Below are positions 1 through 6,025 of a stretch of 12,624 bases of DNA, piece by piece (within the stretch, counting starts at the first letter, position 1; each line of letters starts with the position of its first letter). The stretch lies in contig DIRQ01000114.1 in assembly GCA_002424365.1 (NCBI GenBank), positions 1-12,624 of the forward strand, in the 5' to 3' direction. The DNA is from Syntrophomonas sp. UBA5432 (GTDB lineage: Bacteria > Bacillota > Syntrophomonadia > Syntrophomonadales > Syntrophomonadaceae). The notes beneath the pieces are model-generated. The model was not told the DNA's origin. It did not search any database and was given only the letters and a program-made list of their open reading frames with translations. The position numbers were made by a program, and so were the translations under genes.

Positions 1-207
1 ATGCCTAACAAAGATGGAACTGGTCCAATGGGTCGGGGACCTGGAACAGGTCGCCTCAGAGGATGATGCGGAGCAGGTCGTGGAAATAATAGCAATAATT
101 GTGGACAAAGGCAAGGACGTAGAAACTTTGGCAGTAACGGCCCCAGAGGCATAGGAGGCGGCGGGGTCCGCGGATTAAACAACTCTGATAATCCATCCAA
201 CAAATAA
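1..207 (+). CDS. DUF5320-like small Gly/Arg/Asn-rich protein, interrupted by in-frame TGA
   Basis: The frame starts MPNKDGTGPMGRGPGTGR, the signature N-terminus of the small DUF5320-type proteins (M-P-x-x-D-G-T-G-P-x-G). These often lie near NifX/NafY-like or Mrp/MinD-like genes; their role is not established. Codon 22 (64-66) is TGA. The same frame then runs on with C-G-A-G-R-G-N, another Cys and Gly/Asn/Arg-rich sequence to a TAA at 205-207, 68 codons in all. The TGA sits directly before a Cys, where relatives usually have an aromatic residue or Gly (as in GxGYC). The family likeness therefore spans the stop. It could be a point nonsense mutation (TGG or GGA to TGA), selenocysteine, or readthrough. 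I see no convincing SECIS hairpin at the usual distance. Strict translation gives a 21-residue peptide. The gene starts at the window edge, so its promoter and ribosome site are not visible. Confidence 0.6.
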
Positions 208-213
208 CCTATT

Positions 214-260
214 AGACCAGAAGGGAGAGGGGGCAACCCCTTTCTCTTCTGGTCTCTTTT
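214..260 (+). terminator. Strong intrinsic terminator with GCAA tetraloop
   Basis: A 19-bp stem (214-232 with 237-255, two G-T wobbles) is closed by a GCAA (GNRA) tetraloop and followed by CTTTT. It lies 7 nt after the TAA of the DUF5320-like gene and ends that transcript. Such a strong terminator suggests the small gene is, or was, well expressed. Confidence 0.92.
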
Positions 261-441
261 ATGAGCTTATTGTTCAACTCCACTGTCTTTGGCTGCCTAC
301 AATTAACCAGGGTCAGGGTTATTGTTACACAATTAAAGTCTTAGCCTTAGGCTTATTCCTTGATTTATAGGGCTATAAAATAATAAGATTTATAGAGAAG
401 TCCATTAATATATTCAAATATTAAGATAGGAGATAAACTAC

Positions 442-1308
442 ATGAGATATAGCATGGAATGCCTGCCCTGTTTACTTAACCAGGGTATTAGGGTAGCCCG
501 GCTTTACCTGGAGAATGAAGAAGAACAACGTACTCTTCTTAATAGTATCATCGCTGAAATCGCAGTAATGGACCATAATGTAAGCGCACCCTACATTGCC
601 CATAAGGTGCATCGGGCTTTAAAAGAAGCACTGCAAAATCCTGACCCTTATCAGAAAGAGAAACGCTATTTTAATCAGGAAATGCTTAGATTTGAAGATG
701 ATTTTTACGCACTCGTGGAATCTGCTGCCAACCCTCTTGATATTGCCTTAAAACTGGCTGCTGCTGGTAATATAATCGATTATGGCCCTGGTTATGATTT
801 ATCTAGAGATAACGTACTTAATACCATAAAAGATTCAATGGAAAAAGGCTATTCACAAGAAGTCTTTGTTTCCCTCAAAGCTACTTTGGAAGATACCAGC
901 AAGCTCCTTTATCTGGGAGACAATGCCGGCGAAATAGTATTTGATAAGATATTCATCCGCACCATCAAAGGATGTTATCCTCATCTTCAAATAGACTTTG
1001 CTACCCGGGGTGAACCGATAATGAATGATGTTACCGAAGAGGACGCTTACATGGTAGGGATAGATGATTATGCCAATATTATTAATAATGGTACTGATAT
1101 TCCCGGAACCATTCTTGAACACTGTTCTGATAGTTTTGTAAATGTATTTAATGAGGCTGATGTCATTATTTCCAAGGGGCAAGGTAATTTTGAATCTCTG
1201 TACGGAAACAGATATAGTAATCTGTATTATATTTTCCTGTGTAAATGCGAGCTTTTTATGGACAGATTTGGGGTGCAGCGAAACGATCTGATTTTGATGA
1301 AAGAATAG
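442..1308 (+). CDS. DUF89 (ARMT1-like domain) protein, putative metal-dependent phosphatase
   Basis: This 288-residue protein matches the prokaryotic DUF89 family (subfamily I, about 285 aa). Members are metal-dependent damage-control phosphatases or phosphohydrolases that act on stray sugar or cofactor phosphates; the substrate here is unknown. Visible landmarks are an N-terminal M-x-C-x-x-C (Cys7, Cys10), an AAAGNIIDYG stretch near 106-115, the metal-binding LGDNAGEIVFD motif (Asp160, Asn161, Asp168), an ATRGEPIMND segment (187-196) and SKGQGNFESL (244-253). All are typical of the family and lie in the right order, so the gene looks intact. The ATG is preceded by AGGAG at 428-432. The MinD-like gene follows 33 nt downstream on the same strand, so the two are probably co-transcribed. 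Family assignment is firm; the enzymatic role is from family knowledge only. Confidence 0.9.
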   Translation: MRYSMECLPCLLNQGIRVARLYLENEEEQRTLLNSIIAEIAVMDHNVSAPYIAHKVHRALKEALQNPDPYQKEKRYFNQEMLRFEDDFYALVESAANPLDIALKLAAAGNIIDYGPGYDLSRDNVLNTIKDSMEKGYSQEVFVSLKATLEDTSKLLYLGDNAGEIVFDKIFIRTIKGCYPHLQIDFATRGEPIMNDVTEEDAYMVGIDDYANIINNGTDIPGTILEHCSDSFVNVFNEADVIISKGQGNFESLYGNRYSNLYYIFLCKCELFMDRFGVQRNDLILMKE

Positions 1309-1341
1309 GTTTTAAACCGGCTTGCGTTAGGAGGGTGATGC

Positions 1342-1941
1342 TTGGTGAGGGTTATTACTGTGATTGCCAAACATCCGGGTAGTGGCCAGACCTCGGTTCT
1401 GGTTAACCTGGCCAGTGGATTAGTTCGCCAGGGATACCGGGTGTTAATCGGGGAGTTAGGAAAAAGTGAAAAACTGCGTAATTGGCTGGATGTAAGACAG
1501 GAGCAAAATCAGGTAGTGGATATCGATATCCCTACTACTGCCAATGATATTAAAACTGCAATATTAAGTTCGCAGTTGGGCATAGATCTGCTGCCTCTGG
1601 TTGTAGAACCCGGCACGCAGATGACCCCGTTACGCTTAACCTGCCTCGAGGAGCTAGATTATGATTTTCTTCTGCTCCACCCAGTTGGCAGCGAATATTA
1701 TAAATTACCCGATATGTTTGCCGCTACTGTAATTGTCTGTACCGACCTCAGTCATGATAACGAGCTGGAAGAGTTGCAGACCCTGGAGGAAGGTTTGCAG
1801 AGCCTGGGAAAAGGTAATGGCATAGACTTAATTTTGCCCAATAAAATTAACACTAAAGAGTGGGAACAAAACACTCAGCAATTATTTAACCTGGCCGAAT
1901 ATTTTGGCTATGAAAAAATAGCTGACCCTATCCCCCATTGA
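1342..1941 (+). CDS. MinD/ParA-like P-loop protein with degenerate Walker A, cut short by TGA
   Basis: The fold signature is that of MinD/ParA/CooC ATPases: a V-I-T-V strand, a P-loop-like segment, V-N-L-A-S-G-L, then alternating hydrophobic strands (DFLLLHPVG, AATVIVCTDL, IDLILPNKI). The Walker A is abnormal. Where the family has KGGxGKT, this protein reads KHPGSGQT (residues 10-17): the catalytic P-loop Lys is Gln16 and the deviant signature Lys is displaced. The usual D-x-D after the second strand is also missing (GELG). It is probably not an active ATPase. The TTG start at 1342 lies 7 nt after AGGAGG (1329-1334); GTG at 1345 is the alternative. The TGA at 1939-1941 falls after I-P-H, exactly where relatives continue into their last ~35 residues, and those residues are present in frame downstream (next entry). 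Likely co-transcribed with the DUF89 gene. Confidence 0.75.
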   Translation: MVRVITVIAKHPGSGQTSVLVNLASGLVRQGYRVLIGELGKSEKLRNWLDVRQEQNQVVDIDIPTTANDIKTAILSSQLGIDLLPLVVEPGTQMTPLRLTCLEELDYDFLLLHPVGSEYYKLPDMFAATVIVCTDLSHDNELEELQTLEEGLQSLGKGNGIDLILPNKINTKEWEQNTQQLFNLAEYFGYEKIADPIPH

Positions 1942-2049
1942 GAGAGGCTCCATGATTTGTCCCTGGAGGGACGTACGGTTTGGGAATTAAGTCAGGCAAA
2001 TTTACAGAATACTTTTTTAAGATTGATAGAGACAGTAGAATCCATGTAA
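1942..2049 (+). pseudogene. In-frame C-terminal remainder of the MinD-like gene, after the TGA
   Basis: The frame of the MinD-like gene stays open for 35 more codons beyond the TGA, to a TAA at 2047-2049. The sequence E-R-L-H-D-L-S-L-E-G-R-T-V-W-E-L followed by an amphipathic helix is what MinD/ParA-type proteins carry at their C-terminus (compare DERI...LEGxPVWEL). Both sides are in the same frame, so this is a single-codon interruption rather than a frameshift. Undisrupted, the protein would be 235 residues. There is no start codon or ribosome site for separate translation. A GC-rich hairpin (1959-1972) lies 17 nt after the TGA. The interruption could be a nonsense mutation, readthrough, Sec insertion or a sequencing error. 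Confidence 0.65.
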
Positions 2050-2052
2050 GAA

Positions 2053-2098
2053 GGTGACAGAGGAACCGCGTGTGCCCTTCAGGGTATCCCCTGTCACC
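2053..2098. repeat. REP-like palindromic element between convergent genes
   Basis: The ends GGTGACAG (2053-2060) and CTGTCACC (2091-2098) are perfect inverted repeats. Inside are a GGA/TCC pairing and a CCCT-TC-AGGG mini-hairpin, so the whole 46 bases fold into one long structure. The GGTGACAGAGGAACCG start resembles, from memory, palindromic intergenic repeats found in many Bacillota. It fills the 63-nt gap between the converging MinD-like gene and dctM and may act as a bidirectional transcript end, although neither strand has a clear T-tract. Confidence 0.6.
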
Positions 2099-2112
2099 CT
2101 CCCCCCGTCCCA

Positions 2113-3417
2113 TTACATCAGGTTAGGTAATACGGTACTTATGGAAGGGAAAGTAATTAGAATGGCTAAACAGACTACAATAGCCAGCAGAAAAGGCCAG
2201 ATGCCTTTGAAAATGGTTTCCAGAGGTACATCGGGGGCTACCCCTTTGATTATATAGACATTCATTCCTACCGGTGGGGTGATTACCCCCATAGCTACTA
2301 CCAGCACGATTATAACCCCAAACCAGATAGGGTCATAACCCAGGTTGTTTACCACTATCGGATAGAAAATGGGAATGGTAAGTAAAACCAGGGCCAGGGC
2401 ATCGATAAAACAGCCCAGTACAAAATAAATCAATAATATGATAGCCATAATGGCTGCTGCCGGCAGAGCCAGATCTCCCGCCCAACTGGCCAGCTCAAAG
2501 GGTATACGGCTTATAGCCATAAAACGGCCAAATATTACGGCTCCAGCAATAAGCAGCATTATCATGGCGGTAGTTTTGGTAGTATCCAGGAGAGATTTTT
2601 TAAATCCTTCCCAGTTCAGGGAGCGTCCCAGCAATGATACTAGTAAAACCCCAGCAGCACCAACTGCTCCCGCCTCAGTCGGAGTAAACCATCCCGCAAA
2701 AAGCCCCCCCATAGAAATTACAAAAATAATCAAAACCTCGCCCAACCCGCCTTTTAATGCAGTCAGCCGTTCCTGCCAATTAGCCTTTGGTCCAGCTGGA
2801 CCCAGATCGGGATTTCGCCGGGTAAGTATAACTATGGTTAACATATATAGCAGCATGAGTAATATACCGGGTAAAATCCCGGCTATAAACAATTTGCCGA
2901 TAGATTGCTCAGTTGACATACCATAAACAATAAAAATGACACTCGGTGGTATGAGTACTCCCAGTACTCCACCGGCGGCAACACTGGCTGTAGCCATAGT
3001 ATCTTCATACTGGTACTTTTTCATCTCCGGCAGAGCTATAGCTCCCATGGTAGCGGCAGTAGCCGTATTAGAACCGCATATAGCACCAAAAACAGCACAG
3101 GCCGCCTGAGTAGCTATAGCCAGGCCCCCTGGTTGGTGCCCCATCAGTTTATAAGCGAATACATACAGCCGGGTACCAATACCGGAGTAATAGGCCAAAA
3201 ATCCCATCCAGACAAACATAGCAATAACACTCAGGTTGTAGGAAGAAAATGTACCGTATAGTTCCCCTACCACCATATTAAAAGAAGTTGCTGAAGTGGT
3301 TAAATAGGCAAAGCCGGCAAAACCAGTTAAGGCCATAGCAAAAGCAATCGGCATCCGCATAAATATCAGTATTAGAAAAACGAGTATACCTATAATTCCT
3401 ATAATTGATGAACTCAT
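2113..3417 (-). CDS. dctM: TRAP transporter large permease subunit (DctM)
   Basis: DctM is the large membrane subunit that forms the Na+-coupled translocation path of tripartite ATP-independent periplasmic transporters. The protein is hydrophobic throughout, with about twelve membrane segments. It carries the family signature block G-S-N-T-A-T-A-A-T-M-G, PEMKKY, GVLGVLIPPSV, YGMSTEQSIGKLFIAGILPG. A late PPVGMNVYIIKG segment is also typical. I chose the ATG at 3417 (434 aa, MSSSIIGIIG...RMPIAFAM) because family members start just before this first helix and an AGGTAGG-like site lies about 11 nt upstream. An ATG at 3471 would add 18 residues without a ribosome site. It is the last gene of dctP-dctQ-dctM, 66 nt after dctQ. 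The gene appears intact. Confidence 0.93.
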   Translation of the reverse strand: MSSSIIGIIGILVFLILIFMRMPIAFAMALTGFAGFAYLTTSATSFNMVVGELYGTFSSYNLSVIAMFVWMGFLAYYSGIGTRLYVFAYKLMGHQPGGLAIATQAACAVFGAICGSNTATAATMGAIALPEMKKYQYEDTMATASVAAGGVLGVLIPPSVIFIVYGMSTEQSIGKLFIAGILPGILLMLLYMLTIVILTRRNPDLGPAGPKANWQERLTALKGGLGEVLIIFVISMGGLFAGWFTPTEAGAVGAAGVLLVSLLGRSLNWEGFKKSLLDTTKTTAMIMLLIAGAVIFGRFMAISRIPFELASWAGDLALPAAAIMAIILLIYFVLGCFIDALALVLLTIPIFYPIVVNNLGYDPIWFGVIIVLVVAMGVITPPVGMNVYIIKGVAPDVPLETIFKGIWPFLLAIVVCLAILITFPSISTVLPNLM

Positions 3418-3483
3418 TATGCAAAACCTACCTGACTTTGATAATAACTGCAAATACTGAAGCAGTAACATTAAGAGTCTACT

Positions 3484-4047
3484 TTATATCACACGTTCAC
3501 CAGTTAATATAACCGGGTTTTGGACAGTGGCTTTATCTTCATTAATGTTTGCAGGTACTATAAGAGTATAAACGGCATATATGTTGTTAACTAACTGGGA
3601 TAGTATGACCAGGCAAATTGCCATCAATCCCAGAGCAATAATATAAGCCACCGGAGACAACGGGATTTGACTGGTTGCTGCCACCTGCCCGTTGACATTC
3701 ATACTGCCGGCAAATCCTATCATATACCAGGCAGTAACACCCCAGAAAACTAGCGCTATAAGATTAACCATCGACTTAATCACTGCTGTTACTGAGGCTG
3801 GCATTTTATCTACGAAAAACTCTATCGCTATGTGACCATCCTGAACTGCACAGTAGGCAATAGAAAGGCCAATGGTTAAAGCAATCAAAATATTTACAAA
3901 ATCAACTGTCCCTACTAATGGATGTTTAAAAACTGCCCGCAGGATGATGTTAGTAACTATCAGCAGCATCATTAGTACTATACAGAAACCTGCTAGCCAG
4001 TCCATTACCCGACTCAAGTTTTTAACCAGGCCGTCCAGGCTCTTCAT
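3484..4047 (-). CDS. dctQ: TRAP transporter small permease subunit (DctQ)
   Basis: This 187-residue protein has four hydrophobic helices (roughly 14-37, 48-67, 88-110 and 130-153), the DctQ topology. DctQ partners DctM in the membrane and helps receive substrate from the binding protein. Family traits are visible: a helix-1 region with NIILRAVFKHPL, then T-V-D-F-V-N-I-L, and DGHIAIEFFVDKMP between helices 2 and 3. The ATG at 4047 is preceded by GGGAGG at good distance. It starts 22 nt after dctP, consistent with one operon. The C-terminal tail after the last helix is hydrophilic and slightly longer than usual. Confidence 0.92.
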   Translation of the reverse strand: MKSLDGLVKNLSRVMDWLAGFCIVLMMLLIVTNIILRAVFKHPLVGTVDFVNILIALTIGLSIAYCAVQDGHIAIEFFVDKMPASVTAVIKSMVNLIALVFWGVTAWYMIGFAGSMNVNGQVAATSQIPLSPVAYIIALGLMAICLVILSQLVNNIYAVYTLIVPANINEDKATVQNPVILTGERVI

Positions 4048-4069
4048 TATAAAATCCTCCCTTGCTTTT

Positions 4070-5167
4070 CTACTTATATTGCTGGTTATATTTATCAGCC
4101 AGTTCTTTTACCCGATCCAGAATTTTCTGCCCGTCTACCCCAATTTTACTCATCCGGGTTACATAATCAGCTTGAACCGGTTCCACCAGTTTAATCCAGC
4201 GTTCTGTTTCCGCCGGACTCAGGGTGATAATTTCCATCTGGTTTTCCTTTATAGCCCCGTTCATAGCATCCTCATTCTGTTTATCCCACAAACCGGCAGC
4301 CACCTCATCGAAGAACTTGGCCGTGACTTCTTCTACTACCCTCTGGTTTTCCGGGCCCAATGAATTCCATTTATCTTTGTTCATAGTTACAAAAAAGAGG
4401 GTATTGTAAAGGAACGGGCTTTTGGTAACATATTTGGTCACCTCAGCCTGTTTCCAGCCTTGTAAAACTTCTATAGGTCCCAGATTACCCTTAACCATGC
4501 CTTTGGAAAGAGCATCATAAGCATCCGACTGGGGCATGGCAATAGGAGTAGCACCGACACATTCCAGGGTTTTAGCACTGAGGCCGGTAGCTCTGATTTC
4601 CATACCTTTTATATCTTCCAGCTTGCGTACCGGTTTTTTGGTATAGAGGTCGCCCGGTCCAGTAGTTAGTACCATAAGCAGTTTGGTGTCCTGTACTTCC
4701 TTGGGGTTAAATTCTTGTATTCCCTCCCAGGCTACCCGACTGGCTACCTGAGAACTATTATAGGTAATACCCGGTAGTTCAAATACCTCCGATACCGGGA
4801 ACTGCCCCCGGGTATAAGAGAAACAGGAGATACCGATATCGGCAATACCGCTCTTTACACCATTATAGATGGCATCAGCCTGCAACAGGTTATTTCCGGG
4901 ATAGCTGGTAATTCTCACCTGACCATTGCTAGCTTTTTCAATCTCTGCAGCCCAGGGCTGGACCAGTTGAGTCTCTGCCGGATGGGTACTGGGCCAGAAA
5001 TGGGCTAGTTTTAATTCCACCTGTTGCGCCTTGACGTTCTGGGAACTTACCGGCTGGTTTTTTTCTTGCTTGCTGCATCCCGCAACTGCCATAAGCATCA
5101 GCACCAGCACTAGAGCCAATACTCTCCGTCCTACTTTTTTCCTTCCCCAAAATCGTTTCACTACCAT
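4070..5167 (-). CDS. dctP: TRAP transporter substrate-binding lipoprotein (DctP family)
   Basis: The extracytoplasmic solute receptor of the TRAP system captures a carboxylate-type substrate and delivers it to DctQM. It has 365 residues. The N-terminus has a basic region, a hydrophobic stretch and a lipobox ending A-V-A-G-C, giving lipid-anchored Cys31, as expected for a single-membrane (Gram-positive type) cell. The mature part matches the DctP fold: LKLAHFWPSTHP, GQVRITSYPGN, VKSGIADIG, LEDIKGMEIRATG with the conserved carboxylate-binding Arg (Arg192), and DAYDALSKGMVKGN. The ATG is preceded by AAAGGAGG. It is the first gene of the transporter operon, and a hairpin terminator sits in its leader. 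The substrate cannot be read from the sequence; C4-dicarboxylates, 2-oxo acids or other organic acids are all possible. Confidence 0.93.
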   Translation of the reverse strand: MVVKRFWGRKKVGRRVLALVLVLMLMAVAGCSKQEKNQPVSSQNVKAQQVELKLAHFWPSTHPAETQLVQPWAAEIEKASNGQVRITSYPGNNLLQADAIYNGVKSGIADIGISCFSYTRGQFPVSEVFELPGITYNSSQVASRVAWEGIQEFNPKEVQDTKLLMVLTTGPGDLYTKKPVRKLEDIKGMEIRATGLSAKTLECVGATPIAMPQSDAYDALSKGMVKGNLGPIEVLQGWKQAEVTKYVTKSPFLYNTLFFVTMNKDKWNSLGPENQRVVEEVTAKFFDEVAAGLWDKQNEDAMNGAIKENQMEIITLSPAETERWIKLVEPVQADYVTRMSKIGVDGQKILDRVKELADKYNQQYK

Positions 5168-5185
5168 ACTTCCTCCTTTTTAAGC

Positions 5186-5212
5186 AAATAAAAAAACTCC
5201 CGCAGGAGTTTT
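5186..5212 (-). terminator. Hairpin terminator in the dctP leader
   Basis: On the minus strand, AAAACTCC-TGCG-GGAGTTTT (5212 to 5193) is followed by TTTATTTG, giving a run of seven T. It lies about 20 nt upstream of the dctP start, immediately before its AAAGGAGG site. It either ends transcription from the decayed acyl-CoA synthetase upstream or attenuates dctPQM. No clear promoter was found between it and dctP, so transcription of the operon would have to pass through it. Confidence 0.8.
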
Positions 5213-5340
5213 ACAAGAAATGCAAGCATACCAATATCCAAGCAAAGACATAAAGGTATACTGCACCCTTATTCCTACCGTTCTAACCTTCCTACCATTT
5301 GTTCCTTTGTTCCCCGGCTAAACCTATTTTTTTGCTAAAC

Positions 5341-5378
5341 CATGACGGAACGGCACAGGGCCGTTCCCTACACATGAC
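5341..5378. repeat. Short palindromic element flanked by CATGAC direct repeats
   Basis: GGAACGGC (5347-5354) and GCCGTTCC (5360-5367) form a perfect 8-bp inverted repeat around a 5-nt spacer. The unit is bracketed by exact 6-bp direct copies of CATGAC at 5341-5346 and 5373-5378. That looks like a small inserted palindromic repeat with a target-site duplication, lying at the tail of the acyl-CoA synthetase remnant. The duplication could be coincidence. Confidence 0.5.
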
Positions 5379-5379
5379 T

Positions 5380-5682
5380 GTTCTACGGTTAGGTTGCTAC
5401 GTCATAGAACCGCACTGCCAACCAGGTTACACCACCTGGGCTACCCTGTCGCTACAATATCTTTCACGTAATTTAGGCTTTTCGATTTTTCCGGTTGGGT
5501 TACGAGGAATCCTACCAAAAATAACCATGCGGGGTCTCACTATTTGCAAAACTATTGGCCATTTCATCAAACTGTTTCCAGCTAATTTACCTGCGTATAC
5601 CCGCTCCTGGATCCCGTTCTATTAAACTAATATCATTACCAAACATTCTAGCATTTCGGGAAAGCATCTCGGTTATCGGCAT
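5380..5682 (-). pseudogene. Decayed, internally deleted acyl-CoA synthetase (AMP-forming) remnant
   Basis: On the minus strand an ATG at 5682, with AAGGAAGGAG just upstream, begins MPITEMLSRNARMF, then NDISLIERDPGAG, a TAA, and ISWKQFDEMANSFAN. This is the classic N-terminus of an AMP-forming acyl-CoA synthetase (compare ITEMLxRNAxxxPDxxALIERD...REITWKxFDExANxxAN). The TAA lies where relatives have Glu, a one-base change from GAA. After about residue 52 the frame is lost. From about 5518, shifted by two bases, a segment with LNYVKDIVA, then a stop and PRW, loosely resembles the C-terminal KxPRxxxFVD region. If so, some 400 internal codons are deleted. The N-terminal match is convincing; the C-terminal one is tentative. 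The adjacent downstream dctPQM operon suggests an organic-acid import and activation unit before decay. Confidence 0.72.
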
Positions 5683-5705
5683 TACTCCTTCCTTACTACA
5701 ATACT

Positions 5706-5749
5706 ACAAAGAAAAAAGTTCAACTCTTCCAGCAGAAAAGTTGAACTTT
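5706..5749 (-). terminator. Strong minus-strand terminator upstream of the acyl-CoA synthetase remnant
   Basis: Minus-strand AAAGTTCAACTTTTC (5749-5735) pairs with the segment 5729-5715 over 15 bp, with one G-T wobble that would be an A-C mismatch on the plus strand, so it is built for minus-strand RNA. It is followed by TTTCTTTG, giving six T in a row across the stem end. It ends about 12 nt before the ribosome site of the synthetase remnant. That is the position of a leader attenuator or the expression platform of a riboswitch. Confidence 0.82.
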
Positions 5750-5858
5750 AAGCATTCTTTAATATGCTACCGTTCTTCCATCCTGCCGTTGTATACTTTC
5801 TTCGCCAGATGCTATCCAGGCAAAGGGAAAAATCAAACCGTCAAACCATACTACTACT

Positions 5859-5887
5859 ATTATAACTATATGTTGTGAATTTTGGAA
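5859..5887 (-). promoter_or_regulatory. Putative sigma-A promoter of the acyl-CoA synthetase remnant
   Basis: Minus strand: a perfect TATAAT (5864-5859) lies 17 nt after TTCCAA (5887-5882), a weak -35. Predicted transcription starts near 5852 and would give a ~140-nt leader before the terminator at 5749-5706. Confidence 0.45.
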
Positions 5888-5949
5888 TATGCTTTTTTCA
5901 TTAATTCTCTAAAATCTCTTTTTAAATTATCTTTTGAGTATCCGCTACA

Positions 5950-5977
5950 TTGACAAGTACATTCTGACTAGTAAACA
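5950..5977 (+). promoter_or_regulatory. Putative sigma-A promoter of the Arg/Asp/Asn-rich small gene
   Basis: A consensus TTGACA (5950-5955) is followed after 16 nt by TAAACA (5972-5977), a poor -10. It sits about 50 nt upstream of the start at 6026. The -35 is exact; the -10 is the weak part. Confidence 0.45.
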
Positions 5978-6025
5978 CAAAAGATGAGGGAATACTAACT
6001 TTTAAGAAAGGAGGTGTGATAAATA

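Larger units (their letters stand above)
5683..6025. other. Gene-free stretch holding leader RNA and two divergent promoters
   Basis: No gene is supported in this 343-nt stretch. It holds, on the minus strand, a promoter, a ~140-nt leader and a terminator belonging to the acyl-CoA synthetase remnant, and on the plus strand the likely promoter of the small Arg/Asp/Asn-rich protein. The rest is AT-rich and unremarkable. Confidence 0.6.

Noticed and set aside
64..90. SECIS hairpin right after the first TGA (GC-AGGTC-GT)
   Set aside because: The stem is only two pairs, one of them a wobble, and its loop begins about 8 nt after the TGA, closer than known bacterial SECIS loops.
1..2049. Alternative genetic code (TGA read as Trp or Gly)
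   Set aside because: The epimerase gene at 7061 ends in TGA immediately before its terminator hairpin, and Trp is encoded by TGG throughout. TGA is a normal stop here.
2438..2926. 162-codon plus-strand open frame inside dctM
   Set aside because: It is antisense to the conserved dctM coding sequence, has no ribosome site and shows shadow-type composition.
5213..5520. Known riboswitch, T-box or structural RNA in the dctP upstream region
   Set aside because: Hairpins exist (for example CCAGGT/ACCTGG at 5421-5438), but no conserved core of RNase P, 6S, T-box, cobalamin or c-di-GMP elements could be found, and most of the stretch is pseudogene.
5299..5878. Two overlapping plus-strand open frames of about 107 codons
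   Set aside because: They lie opposite the acyl-CoA synthetase remnant, have no ribosome site and no family resemblance; the minus-strand reading explains the region better.
5866..5967. Minus-strand 33-codon frame with a Cys-rich start (ECTCQCSGYSKD) and a basic helix
   Set aside because: It looks protein-like but has a TAG directly upstream, no start codon or ribosome site before the Cys residues, and overlaps the plus-strand promoter. It could be a gene scrap but cannot be supported.
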